In this document: piece by piece, positions 15,084 through 23,191 of the stretch
Position numbering within the stretch: the stretch's first letter is position 1
Layout of the letters: each line of letters opens with the position of its first letter
IMG/VR virus record: IMGVR_UViG_3300046000_009440
Location: 1-39,329 of that record
DNA from: a virus
DNA: 39,329 bases
Direction: 5' to 3' (one strand)
Translations under genes and position numbers: made by a program
Notes under the pieces: model-generated
What the model was told of the DNA's origin: nothing
Database searches by the model: none
Seen by the model: the letters and a program-made list of their open reading frames with translations, nothing else

Positions 15084-15524
15084 TTGAATGAAGAATTAAT
15101 ATTCATTCCATTTAATGTACCGTCTTTAAAAAATTCTAAAATAAAAACATCAAGAGGAATATTTCCTTCTAAAACAGTTAAATCTTATCTTTCAGATTTA
15201 GGGATTCAAAGATATTCAGCTTCTCGTAAAGAAGTAGTTGGATATTCAAAAAAACCAAATAAGATTGAAGAATTAAGAGATAAATTTAACAAAGCTTTAG
15301 AAGGAAAAGAACCTCCTGTTGAGGTGGGATTTCATTTTGTAAGAAAGACAAAGCATAAATTTGATTTTAATAATGCAAATCAAATTATAGCTGATTTACT
15401 TACAGCTCACGGAATTATTGAAGATGATAATATGGATTATTTTATACCATATGCATTTAAAATGAATGATAAATTTTATACCATAGACAAGGATAGTCCT
15501 GGTGTCTATTTAAAAATAAATTAA
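15084..15524 (+). CDS. RusA-family Holliday junction resolvase
   Basis: A 146-residue RusA-like endonuclease. The family core is at the C-terminal half: VEVGFHFVRKTKHKFDFNNA followed by NQIIADLLTAHGIIEDDNMD, with the acidic and Lys residues that hold Mg. It would resolve branched recombination intermediates before packaging. The only suitable in-frame start is TTG at 15084, 3 nt after the amidoligase stop; ATG 15088 is in another frame. The N terminus FNVPSLKNSKIKTSRGIF is typical of phage members, so the TTG start is credible. Confidence 0.83.
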   Translation: MNEELIFIPFNVPSLKNSKIKTSRGIFPSKTVKSYLSDLGIQRYSASRKEVVGYSKKPNKIEELRDKFNKALEGKEPPVEVGFHFVRKTKHKFDFNNANQIIADLLTAHGIIEDDNMDYFIPYAFKMNDKFYTIDKDSPGVYLKIN

Positions 15525-15528
15525 AAAA

Positions 15529-15822
15529 ATGAACAAAAAAGATCAAATTAGAAATATTGAAAAATCTGCAGTTTTTATATTGAGTGACTCAGAATATAAA
15601 GAATTAGTCAGAATGTTAACTTTTGGAAAATATAACAAAGCAAGATTATTTATTGAAGAAATCATTGAAATGAACGAAATAGATATGGCCTTAAATCCTG
15701 AAGATGAAACATTTGTTATTGAATGTAAAAATTTAAACAATTTAGAAGATTTGATAATTGATCTTATTGTGAATGATGAAGAAAATGTTGAAAGAAAACA
15801 ATTTGAACAATATATTAAATAA
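15529..15822 (+). CDS. Hypothetical acidic small protein
   Basis: A 97-residue, Glu/Asp/Asn-rich, largely helical protein without a recognised motif. It starts 4 nt after the RusA-like gene behind an A-rich leader, and its 3' end overlaps the nuclease gene that follows. Position between a resolvase and a PD-(D/E)XK nuclease suggests a recombination accessory factor, but this is only context. Confidence 0.75.
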   Translation: MNKKDQIRNIEKSAVFILSDSEYKELVRMLTFGKYNKARLFIEEIIEMNEIDMALNPEDETFVIECKNLNNLEDLIIDLIVNDEENVERKQFEQYIK

Positions 15823-16816
15823 CGATGAAGAAATTGACCTAACATTAAGTTATAGTAGGCTGTCAGACTTTGACAGAAATGGGCCACAAGCCTTAATCAG
15901 AAAAAGTGATATAGATAATCAAGGTATTAAACATGGTTCAATAGTGAATGATTTACTTGTTGAAAAACTTACTGGAGAACCATTATTTTCAAATAGATAT
16001 TATGTTTATGATGAAAATAAGCCAACAGCTACTCTTGGTTTATTGTGTGATATTATTTTAAATAATTATGAAAATGTACCAAAATTAGAGGCAATATTAA
16101 AAATAGTAAAAAGCAATGGATTTTGGAATAACATAACCAAAGAAGAAACATTGATATCTAAATTTAATACAAATGAATTTTGGGAATATCTTAAGATAAT
16201 GTTTGATACAAAAGATAAAACTGTAATCACTTTTAATGAAAATCTTAGTGCTAAAAATACAGTAAATACTTTATTGTCGCACGAGTATTCTAAAGATATA
16301 TTTTATAATGATTTTGAGAATTATCACGAATTGCCATTTCAGATTGAATATAATAATTTTAAGTTTAAAGGTATATTAGATATATTTCAAATAGACCATA
16401 AAAATAAAAAAGTATATATGATTGATTTAAAAACTGGATCAGGAAAGTCTGAAACATTTTTAAAAAGTTTTATAGATTACAGGTATTATTATCAAGGAGC
16501 CATTTATAGAATGGCTTTTGATTATTTCTGTAATAAATTTAATCTATCAGGATACACTTTAGAAAACTTTAAGTTTTTATTTATAGGTAAATCAGAAAAT
16601 ATACCAATTATATTTGAATTTACTGAAAAATGGAATCAAGCAGCAATAAAAGGTTTTAAGACTAAATCAGGATATTTTTATACCGGTATAGATGAAAACC
16701 TTGAAAAAATATATTATCATTGGAAACATAATAGATATGATTTTTCCAAAGATGTATATGAACAAAACGGATGTTTAATATTAAATGATAACTTTATAGA
16801 CGTTAATGAGGTATAA
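15773..16816 (+). CDS. PD-(D/E)XK nuclease (RecB/Cas4-like)
   Basis: A 347-residue protein with a nuclease core at about 185-260: HELPFQIEYNNFKFKGILDI followed by FQID, then VYMIDLKTGSGKSETFLKSF and YYYQGAIYRMAFDYF. The Asp of GILDI, the D-L-K of IDLKTG and the following Gln/Tyr helix match the RecB-nuclease pattern of phage exonucleases that prepare ends for recombination. The ATG at 15773 overlaps the preceding gene by 50 nt; the in-frame ATG at 15785 is a plausible alternative (38-nt overlap). The N-terminal LTLSYSRLSDFDRNGPQALI is family-typical. It may work with Sak4 and the SSB-like protein. Confidence 0.83.
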   Translation: MMKKMLKENNLNNILNNDEEIDLTLSYSRLSDFDRNGPQALIRKSDIDNQGIKHGSIVNDLLVEKLTGEPLFSNRYYVYDENKPTATLGLLCDIILNNYENVPKLEAILKIVKSNGFWNNITKEETLISKFNTNEFWEYLKIMFDTKDKTVITFNENLSAKNTVNTLLSHEYSKDIFYNDFENYHELPFQIEYNNFKFKGILDIFQIDHKNKKVYMIDLKTGSGKSETFLKSFIDYRYYYQGAIYRMAFDYFCNKFNLSGYTLENFKFLFIGKSENIPIIFEFTEKWNQAAIKGFKTKSGYFYTGIDENLEKIYYHWKHNRYDFSKDVYEQNGCLILNDNFIDVNEV

Positions 16817-17366
16817 TAAAAGCAAAACATATTTGCTACCATTAATAGCTCCAGTTATTGGCATAGAAGAAAAATATGTATCTTTTTTAGATAATACTTT
16901 TATGTTTGATGACCAAAACGAATTTGAAGATTGTTTTTACATCTATCATGATTTTTCATTTAAAAATCCTGAATTTACAAAATACGAACACAAGCTTACA
17001 GAATCTTATTTGTTTAGAAAACTAATCGATATAAGTAGTGATAAGGTTGTGTATATTTTTAGTTTTCCTGAAGAATATCTACACGAGTATAATTGCTTAA
17101 AAAAAAGTAAATATTCAGAATTTGGAGAAGATGCTAAACAACAAATATTAGATTTTTGGACAAAATTATATGGTAAGTCAACACATGGTGTTAACTTTAT
17201 ACTTTCTGTAAAAAAAATATTATATAAAGACGAAAAATTAAAAAAACAAATTGAAGAAAGTTTAAGTTCTAAAAACCATAAAGTCACATTAGATAGTGAC
17301 GCAGAATTGGGAGAAAAAGTAGAAATTATAAACGAAACATTTAATTTGAATGAATATAAAAATTAA
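16806..17366 (+). CDS. Hypothetical protein
   Basis: A 186-residue protein of unknown function. It overlaps the nuclease gene by 11 nt and the dUTPase gene by 17 nt, so it is part of the same operon. Visible features are YLLPLIAPVIGI near the N terminus, an aromatic- and Asp-rich centre (DCFYIYHDFSFKNPEF) and FSFPEEYLHEYNCLKKSKYS. No membrane segment or catalytic motif can be defended. Its steady place after a PD-(D/E)XK nuclease suggests a phage DNA-metabolism accessory gene. Confidence 0.75.
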   Translation: MRYNKSKTYLLPLIAPVIGIEEKYVSFLDNTFMFDDQNEFEDCFYIYHDFSFKNPEFTKYEHKLTESYLFRKLIDISSDKVVYIFSFPEEYLHEYNCLKKSKYSEFGEDAKQQILDFWTKLYGKSTHGVNFILSVKKILYKDEKLKKQIEESLSSKNHKVTLDSDAELGEKVEIINETFNLNEYKN

Positions 17367-17778
17367 AAAATTGCATGAAAATGCAGTTATACCAAGTTAT
17401 GCAAAAGATGGAGATTGCGGATTGGATTTAACTGCAATAAGTATATCAACTGTTGATAAAGGAAACTACGGTTATGTTGAATATGATACTGGAATAAGTA
17501 TTGAAGTGCCGGAAGGATATGTTGGATTAGTTTATCCAAGAAGTAGCATATCTAATTCAGGACTAATACTTACTAATTCAGTAGGAGTAATTGATCAAAA
17601 TTACAGAGGTTCAATAAAATGTAGATTTAAAGCAATACCTAATACAGCTATTTATAGTGTTGGAGATAGAGTTGCTCAATTAATAATTCAACCAATAGCC
17701 AAAATTGAATTTGAATTAGTAGATGAATTATCAGAAACTAATAGAGGCGATTTAGGATTTGGTTCAACAGGAAAATAA
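17350..17778 (+). CDS. dut: dUTPase
   Basis: A 142-residue trimeric-type dUTP pyrophosphatase of normal length. All five family motifs are present: AKDGDCGLDLTA, PRSSIS, GVIDQNYRGSIK, GDRVAQLIIQP and RGDLGFGSTGK. It converts dUTP to dUMP and so feeds the ThyX enzyme encoded at 25775 while keeping uracil out of DNA. It overlaps the previous gene by 17 nt and is followed after 9 nt by the ribonucleotide reductase. Confidence 0.97.
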   Translation: MNIKIKKLHENAVIPSYAKDGDCGLDLTAISISTVDKGNYGYVEYDTGISIEVPEGYVGLVYPRSSISNSGLILTNSVGVIDQNYRGSIKCRFKAIPNTAIYSVGDRVAQLIIQPIAKIEFELVDELSETNRGDLGFGSTGK

Positions 17779-17787
17779 AAGATATAT

Positions 17788-18768
17788 ATGCAATTAGATA
17801 AAAAAATATTAAGTGACATTACGGTATATTCAAAATATGCTAAACATTTACCTGAGTTAGAAAGAAGAGAAACTTGGGAAGAACTGGTTGAAAGGAATAT
17901 GCAAATGCATATGAAAAAACATCCAATAGTTGAAAATGACATTAAAGCTATTTATGATGATTTTGTTTTGACTAAAAAGATTTTACCATCAATGAGAAGT
18001 TTGCAATTTGGAGGTAGAGCAATAGAAATGAATAATAGTAGAATTTATAATTGTGCTTTTTTACCAATTGATGATATTCGTAGTTTTAGTGAAACTATGT
18101 TTTTATTGTTAGGCGGAACAGGCGTAGGCTATAGTGTTCAAAATCATCATATTGACAAATTGCCTGAAATTAGAAAACCTAATTTTGATCGTAAAAGAAA
18201 ATACGTAGTTCAAGATTCAATCATAGGTTGGGCTGATGCGGTAAAGGTATTATTTAAGTCTTATACTTCTGGCGGTAATCATATTGAGTTTGATTTATCA
18301 GACATTAGACATAAAGGTGCTTTATTAGTAACGGCTGGTGGTAAAGCGCCAGGACCTGAGCCTTTAAGAATTGCTTTAGTTAAAATTGAAGCAATACTTC
18401 GTGAAAAAGAAGACGGAGTAAAACTTACAGATATTGAGTGTCATGATATTCAATGTCATATTGCTGATGCAGTATTGGCTGGTGGTATTAGACGTGCAGC
18501 AATGATTAGTTTATTTGATTTAGATAGTGATGCAATGTTGAACTGTAAAGCCGGCAACTGGTGGGAAAACAATCCACAAAGAGGTCGTGCAAACAATTCA
18601 GTAACATTGTTACGTCATAAAATAGACAAAAAAACATTTGATAAAGTATGGGAGCGTATTGAAGCTTCAGGATCAGGAGAGCCAGGAATCTACCTTACTA
18701 ATGATAGAGATTGGGGCACTAATCCTTGTTGTGAGATTGCGTTACGTCCTTATCAATTCTGTAACCTT
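17788..18768 (+). CDS. nrdJ: Class II (B12-dependent) ribonucleotide reductase, exon 1
   Basis: The first 327 codons of a monomeric adenosylcobalamin-dependent ribonucleotide reductase of the Lactobacillus RTPR type. Cys89 (RIYNCAFLP) corresponds to the first redox Cys. The end of the exon reads NPCCEIALRPYQFCNL, giving Asn312, radical Cys314, Glu316 and redox Cys325. The spacing equals that of N406, C408, E410 and C419 in the L. leichmannii enzyme. GGTGVGYSVQN and AGGIRRAAMISLFD are also typical. The exon ends after CTT at T18768: AACCTT (18763-18768) pairs with the intron guide GAGGTT (18779-18784). CGT and CGC Arg codons are more frequent than in neighbouring genes, a hint of foreign origin. 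Confidence 0.93.
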
Positions 18769-18821
18769 TAATTTCTAGGAGGTTGTAAAAGACAGAGAAT
18801 TGCTGGGATATCTAAGTATAA

Positions 18822-18914
18822 TATATAGTCCTATAACAGGTGTAATAGTCAAAAACAAGTCAGGAAAATTATTGAAATCCTGATTAAAATAAGGTTCGAG
18901 TCCTTATTATATAT
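18822..18914 (+). tRNA. tRNA-like fold inside the P5 loop of intron 3
   Basis: The acceptor TATATAG (18822-18828) pairs with TTATATA (18907-18913) with one G.U. Next come TC, a D arm CTAT-AACAGGTGTA-ATAG (18831-18848, with GG in the loop) and a perfect T arm TAAGG-TTCGAGT-CCTTA (18890-18906). Between D and T arms are 41 nt with a hairpin TCAGGA...TCCTGA around a 12-nt loop, so the anticodon domain is not canonical. It may be a captured tRNA that has become part of the intron, or a coincidental elaboration of P5. Function in translation is unlikely. Confidence 0.4.
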
Positions 18915-19099
18915 TATATATGACAATCAGCAGCCGAGCCCTACAAGGGAAGGTTCAGAGACTATCCGTAAGGAGTACACTCAAGTGAGTGGAAGCACTG
19001 TCATCTACACAGTAGATATGATATAGTCCGAACTGCATAGAAATATGCAGATGGGTAAAATTTAACAATAATTTAACATTAAAAATTAGGAATCTTAAA

Positions 19100-19140
19100 T
19101 TGAATTTTGTATATTTGTATTATTACAAAATTCAAAATAT
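19100..19140 (+). promoter_or_regulatory. Promoter-in-hairpin leader of the intron 3 HNH gene
   Basis: TATATTTG (19110-19117) matches the Bacteroidota -7 box. A perfect 12-bp inverted repeat surrounds it: TTGAATTTTGTA (19100-19111) with TACAAAATTCAA (19124-19135), ending 5 nt before the ATG. In read-through pre-mRNA this hairpin would cover the start region. A transcript started by this promoter, at about 19124, would lack the left arm and leave the start free. Confidence 0.65.
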
Positions 19141-19602
19141 ATGCAAGAACTAATTAAAAACAGAGAAGGTAATTTAGTATCAACTACACATAGAGAATGT
19201 TCTAATTCAAAATGTGATATAATATTTAAAATAACTTCAAAAACTGTAACTTTATGTCCAAAATGTAACTCAGAAAGAGTTAAAAGTATTAATCCTATAA
19301 AAAGAATGCTTGCTAGAGCTAAATCTAGAAGTAAAACTAGAAATCACGAATTCAATATTGAATTTGAAGATATTATAGTGCCAGAATATTGTCCAATTCT
19401 AAATATAAAATTAGAATATAATAGTGGAAGAGCTGGTGGTGAAAGTAATTCACCTTCTTTAGATAGAATAGATAATACAAAAGGATATGTTAAAGGAAAT
19501 GTTATTGTTATTAGTCAATTAGCAAATTGTATGAAAAGTAGTTCTTCACCTGAAGAATTAAAACAGTTTGCAAAATGGATTAATAAAGAATTCCCTGATT
19601 AA
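19141..19602 (+). CDS. HNH homing endonuclease in intron 3
   Basis: A 153-residue protein with two N-terminal Cys pairs (HRECSNSKC and TLCPKCNS), likely a zinc ribbon, followed by an HNH-type core: VPEYCPILNIKL, SPSLDRIDNTKGYVKGNVIV and ISQLANCMKSSSSPEELKQF. This is the layout of small phage HNH enzymes that nick intronless targets and spread their intron. It lies after the ribozyme core and ends 27 nt before the 3' splice site. It has its own promoter-like leader, so it can be expressed apart from the reductase. Confidence 0.88.
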   Translation: MQELIKNREGNLVSTTHRECSNSKCDIIFKITSKTVTLCPKCNSERVKSINPIKRMLARAKSRSKTRNHEFNIEFEDIIVPEYCPILNIKLEYNSGRAGGESNSPSLDRIDNTKGYVKGNVIVISQLANCMKSSSSPEELKQFAKWINKEFPD

Positions 19603-19629
19603 GTTTAACGAACTTAATTGAACAAAATG

Positions 19630-20508
19630 GTAGAAATAAATATGAGTAATATTTTAAATCAAGAAGATTTAAATTCTCGCGCGCGCGCCGCTTCTTATTT
19701 AGCAACATTACAAGCATCATATACAGACTTTCATTATCTTAGAGATATATGGAGAAAGAATACTGAAAAAGATGCTTTATTAGGAGTTTCTATGACAGGT
19801 ATTGCTTCAAAAAGTAATCTTGAATTAAACTATCAAGAAGCATCAAGTATTGTAATTGAACAAAATAAAGTATTAGCTGAAATCTTAAATATCAATCCTG
19901 CAGCAAGAACTACTGCTGTTAAGCCTGCTGGAACTACTAGTTTAGTTTTAGGTACATCATCAGGCATTCATGCTTGGCATAATGATTATTATCTAAGAAG
20001 AATGAGAGTTAATAAAAATGAAGCATTATATCAATATTTAGCAATTTATCATCCAGAGTTAATTGAAGATGAATATTTTAGCCCAAACACTACAGCCGTA
20101 ATTACAGTGCCTCAAAAAGCACCAGAAGGAGCCATAACAAGACACGAATCAACTATAGATGCTTTAGAAAGAGTTAAGCTTATTTCTAAAGACTGGGTTA
20201 AAACAGGTCATATTAAAGGTCAAAACACCCATAACGTATCTTGTACTGTTTCAGTAAGAAACAATGAATGGAAGATTGTTGGAGAGTGGATGTGGGTTAA
20301 TAAAGATTATTATAATGGTTTATCTGTACTTCCTTATGATGGAGGAACTTATAAACAAATGCCTTTTTCTGACTGTACAAAAGAAGAATTTGAAAAACTA
20401 ATGCTTTCTTTAAAAAATGTAGATTTAACAAAAGTTATTGAAATTCAAGATAACACAAAACTTAATGACCAACTAGCTTGTTCGGGAAATAATTGCGAGA
20501 TTTCTTAA
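19630..20508 (+). CDS. nrdJ: Class II ribonucleotide reductase, exon 2
   Basis: The last 292 codons plus TAA. The exon opens VEINMSNI directly after G19629; the joined enzyme has 619 residues, shorter than the 739 of the Lactobacillus enzyme. AVKPAGTTSLVLGTSSGIHAW is the conserved phosphate-binding and barrel segment. The C terminus ACSGNNCEIS has the Cys-x4-Cys pair that re-reduces the active site through thioredoxin or glutaredoxin. The in-frame ATG at 19627 belongs to the intron. A run of 13 G/C bases (19678-19690), coding RARA, is out of character with the AT-rich genome. The phage depends on host cobalamin for this step. Confidence 0.93.
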   Translation, partial: VEINMSNILNQEDLNSRARAASYLATLQASYTDFHYLRDIWRKNTEKDALLGVSMTGIASKSNLELNYQEASSIVIEQNKVLAEILNINPAARTTAVKPAGTTSLVLGTSSGIHAWHNDYYLRRMRVNKNEALYQYLAIYHPELIEDEYFSPNTTAVITVPQKAPEGAITRHESTIDALERVKLISKDWVKTGHIKGQNTHNVSCTVSVRNNEWKIVGEWMWVNKDYYNGLSVLPYDGGTYKQMPFSDCTKEEFEKLMLSLKNVDLTKVIEIQDNTKLNDQLACSGNNCEIS

Positions 20509-20530
20509 TATTTATTAGGAAATATCAATT

Positions 20531-20561
20531 ATTTTTCGTATATTTGTAAAAAACAAATATT
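20531..20561 (+). promoter_or_regulatory. Promoter-in-hairpin leader of the free-standing HNH gene
   Basis: The stretch ATTTTTCG and then TATATTTG (20539-20546) nearly repeats the leader of the GIY-YIG gene. The box is itself the left arm of a perfect 8-bp inverted repeat, ATATTTGT (20540-20547) and ACAAATAT (20553-20560) with an A5 loop, ending 1 nt before the ATG. Read-through mRNA could hide the start; promoter-derived mRNA could not form the stem. Confidence 0.6.
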
Positions 20562-21056
20562 ATGGAATTTAAGAAAAATTGTTTAAATTGTAAAAAAGAA
20601 ATTATTTATAATAACAAGTACAACTTAGAAAGATCTATAAGAGATGAAAGTCTTTGTAGATCTTGTACTTGTTTAATTAGAAATAAAAGCGGAGAATTAA
20701 ATAATTCAAAATCTAAAAATAGTCAATGGAAAGGTTATAATGAAATACCTTATGGGTGGTTTAGTAGATATTTTGAAAGAGCTAATAAAATTAAAAGAAC
20801 TGGTAGTATTACAATTGAAGATGTTTATAATCTTTGGATAAAACAAGATAAAAAATGTAAATTATCAGGAATAAATATTGGTTTTTATGATGATGGTAAA
20901 ACACATACTTGTTCTATTGATAGAATTGATAGTTCTAAAGAATATGAAATTGACAATATACAGTTAGTTCATAAACATGTAAATTTAATGAAAAATCATT
21001 TTAATAATGAATATTTTATAAAAATATGTAAATTAATAGCAAAAAATAATGAATAA
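20562..21056 (+). CDS. Free-standing HNH endonuclease
   Basis: A 164-residue protein with an N-terminal zinc ribbon (CLNCKKE ... LCRSC) and a HNH-type core at ~100-150: CKLSGINIGF, HTCSIDRIDSSKEYEIDNIQ and LVHKHVNLMKNHFNNEYF. It sits between the reductase stop and the SF2 helicase, overlapping the latter by 8 nt, and no group I core surrounds it. It is related in layout to the intron 3 enzyme and may cut intronless or endonuclease-free alleles of neighbouring genes in rival phages. It has its own promoter-like leader. Confidence 0.85.
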   Translation: MEFKKNCLNCKKEIIYNNKYNLERSIRDESLCRSCTCLIRNKSGELNNSKSKNSQWKGYNEIPYGWFSRYFERANKIKRTGSITIEDVYNLWIKQDKKCKLSGINIGFYDDGKTHTCSIDRIDSSKEYEIDNIQLVHKHVNLMKNHFNNEYFIKICKLIAKNNE

Positions 21057-22278
21057 CCTTTTAAAAGATAAAATTCAGATGGAAGCATTAGCTTCATGGC
21101 TAGAATCTAATTTAAAAGGTACATTTAATGTGTCGACAGGTGTAGGAAAAACTTTTATGTTCCTACACTGTCTTCACAAAATGCCTAAAAATAAGGATGT
21201 TCATTTATTTCTTGCTGAAGTTACTGATAGAAAAAAAGATCTATGGGATGATATTAAAAAGTATGATTCTATTTTTAATACAAGAACACTAACAGATTAC
21301 AATCTTAAATTTAAAACATATCAATCCGCTTATAAGTTAAAAAATTATGAATTTGGATTAGTAGGAGCAGATGAAATACATAATTCATTAACTCCAGAAT
21401 ATTCTAAATTTTATTTTAATAATAGTTATAAAGCAATAGTAGGCCTATCAGCAACAATAGATGTAAATACAAAGTATGAAACAGATAATAATAAATTTAT
21501 TACCAAAGGCGAATTACTTAATAAAATTGCTCCAATTTGTTTTAAATATACATTGACACAAGCTAAAAATGATGGTGTTGGAAGAAACTTAAAAGTTTAT
21601 GTAATAAATCAAGAACTTGATAATACAAATAAAGCAATAAAATCAGGAAATCAGTTTAAATCTTTTTTTCAAACTGAAAAAACTGCTTATGATTATTGGA
21701 ATAAAGAACATAAAAAATCTTGGTTTATTGAAGATCCAGAAATGAAATCTTTAAAAATAAGGGTAACATCTACAAAAAGAAGTAATTTATTATTTAATTT
21801 ACCATCAAAAGTAAATGCTGTTAAACAATTACTATTAAATATAACAGGTAAAACAATTATATTTGGAAATAGTTTAGATAGTTTATTGAAAATAACAACT
21901 AATGTTGTATCTTCAAGGTACTCAGAAGATGAAAATAAAGCTATTAGAGATGCGTTTGATACAAATCAAATACAAACTATAGGTAGCTTTAAAAAGCTTC
22001 GTCAGGGAGCTAATTTAAAAGAATTAGATAATTGTATAATTATGTCTTATTTTTCATCAGAAGGACATCAAGTTCAACAATGGGGAAGACTTCGTCCAAA
22101 TGACGGTAAAATAGGAAACGTATTTATATTATTAACTAAAGATACTCAAGAAGAAGTTTGGTTTGAAAAAATGACTAAAGACTTACAAGATTTTGAATTT
22201 ATTTATTGTGACAATTTAGAAGAATGTATTAAAAAATATAAAGAAAATGAAAAACATACACATATTACCAACAGATAA
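21049..22278 (+). CDS. SF2 DNA helicase (UvsW-like)
   Basis: A 409-residue superfamily 2 helicase. Motif I is STGVGKT (29-35), motif II ADEIH (Asp108-Glu109), motif III GLSATID, and motif VI QQWGRLRPNDGK near the C terminus. Motifs Ia-V are weakly visible between (FLAEVTDRK, IFGNSLDSLL, FKKLRQGANL). The layout fits phage branch-migration helicases that rescue forks and work with resolvases such as the RusA-like protein. The ATG overlaps the stop of the HNH gene by 8 nt, so translation may be coupled to it. Confidence 0.88.
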   Translation: MNNLLKDKIQMEALASWLESNLKGTFNVSTGVGKTFMFLHCLHKMPKNKDVHLFLAEVTDRKKDLWDDIKKYDSIFNTRTLTDYNLKFKTYQSAYKLKNYEFGLVGADEIHNSLTPEYSKFYFNNSYKAIVGLSATIDVNTKYETDNNKFITKGELLNKIAPICFKYTLTQAKNDGVGRNLKVYVINQELDNTNKAIKSGNQFKSFFQTEKTAYDYWNKEHKKSWFIEDPEMKSLKIRVTSTKRSNLLFNLPSKVNAVKQLLLNITGKTIIFGNSLDSLLKITTNVVSSRYSEDENKAIRDAFDTNQIQTIGSFKKLRQGANLKELDNCIIMSYFSSEGHQVQQWGRLRPNDGKIGNVFILLTKDTQEEVWFEKMTKDLQDFEFIYCDNLEECIKKYKENEKHTHITNR

Positions 22279-23185
22279 ACCAAGTAGGTTGTTTAAATTA
22301 TATTCTCAAGAAGATGAATTATTGTTAGGAAATAGTAGTATTAAACTATGCACAGAAGATAAAAATTTACTTCAGTTACCTCAAAACATCTACATCACTT
22401 CTGATGAAGAAATTAAAGAAGTAGATTACGGATTAGGTAAAAATGGTTCAATCTATAAATTTAATAAAACCACAACACTTCATTGTGTAAAAATGTTTTA
22501 TTGCAAAAAAATCATTCTAACAACAGACCAAGACTTAATAAAAGATGGTGTACAAGCTATCGATAATGAGTTTTTAGAATGGTTTGTTAAAAATTCAAGT
22601 TGTGAGGAGGTTGGTATTTCGACCTATCATGTAAAAGGAGATATTAGTGGAAAATTACATTACAAAATTATCATTCCAAAAGAAGAACCTACTTTTGCTA
22701 ATATGAAATGTACTTGTATGAGATTTGAAGCGAATTGCTTTTCTGGGAGATGTAGAAATTGTGGGTTTCCACCAAAAGAAAAATTATCAACTAAACTACA
22801 TAAAGGAGAAGTTGTAGATGAATCTTATCCAGAAGAATTTAAACATGAATGTAAAGTTCTATCTAAAGAATATATAATGGAAAATAGAAGTAATGCTTAT
22901 GACTTTATTGATTTTGATAAACAAGAAACACTTGAAGAAGCCTCTATAAAATATGCTATGGAAGAATATGGTTCAATTGAGTTGAAAGATTATACTCCAC
23001 AGATGAAATTAAACTATGTTAGATTAGTAACTTCTTACAAACAAGGCGCTAAATGGCAACAACAACAAAACAAGAATAAGTATAATGAGGAGGATTTAGA
23101 TGTGCTTAGAAAATTTATGATACAAGAACAGAATTTTAGTAAATCTTGTCTTGATGTATTCATTGAACAATTTAAAAAGAAATAA
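22247..23185 (+). CDS. Hypothetical phage protein with a Cys-rich knuckle
   Basis: A 312-residue protein whose N terminus (MKNIHILPTDKPSRLFKLYS) and central DGVQAIDNEFLEWFVKNSSC are of a kind common in phages of Bacteroidota, but whose function I do not know. Residues ~155-185 hold a Cys cluster, CTCMRFEANCFSGRCRNCGF, that could bind zinc. The C-terminal third contains a Gln-rich KWQQQQNKNK stretch. It overlaps the helicase gene by 32 nt, in the same operon. Confidence 0.8.
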   Translation: MKNIHILPTDKPSRLFKLYSQEDELLLGNSSIKLCTEDKNLLQLPQNIYITSDEEIKEVDYGLGKNGSIYKFNKTTTLHCVKMFYCKKIILTTDQDLIKDGVQAIDNEFLEWFVKNSSCEEVGISTYHVKGDISGKLHYKIIIPKEEPTFANMKCTCMRFEANCFSGRCRNCGFPPKEKLSTKLHKGEVVDESYPEEFKHECKVLSKEYIMENRSNAYDFIDFDKQETLEEASIKYAMEEYGSIELKDYTPQMKLNYVRLVTSYKQGAKWQQQQNKNKYNEEDLDVLRKFMIQEQNFSKSCLDVFIEQFKKK

Positions 23186-23191
23186 AACAAA

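Larger units (their letters stand above)
18769..19629 (+). ncRNA. Group I intron 3 in the ribonucleotide reductase gene
   Basis: An 861-nt IA-type intron. P1 is AACCTT (18763-18768) with GAGGTT (18779-18784). P10 is TTCTA (18773-18777) with TAGAA of exon 2 (19631-19635). P4 is GCTGG...CAATCAGCAG, and P7 is the GACTA of GGTTCAGAGACTATCC with the TAGTC of GATATAGTCC. The intron ends in G19629, and splicing joins CNL to VEINM, the order expected in the enzyme. The P5 loop carries an extra ~110-nt block with a tRNA-like fold. An HNH endonuclease lies after the core. The intron begins two codons after the redox Cys. Confidence 0.9.
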
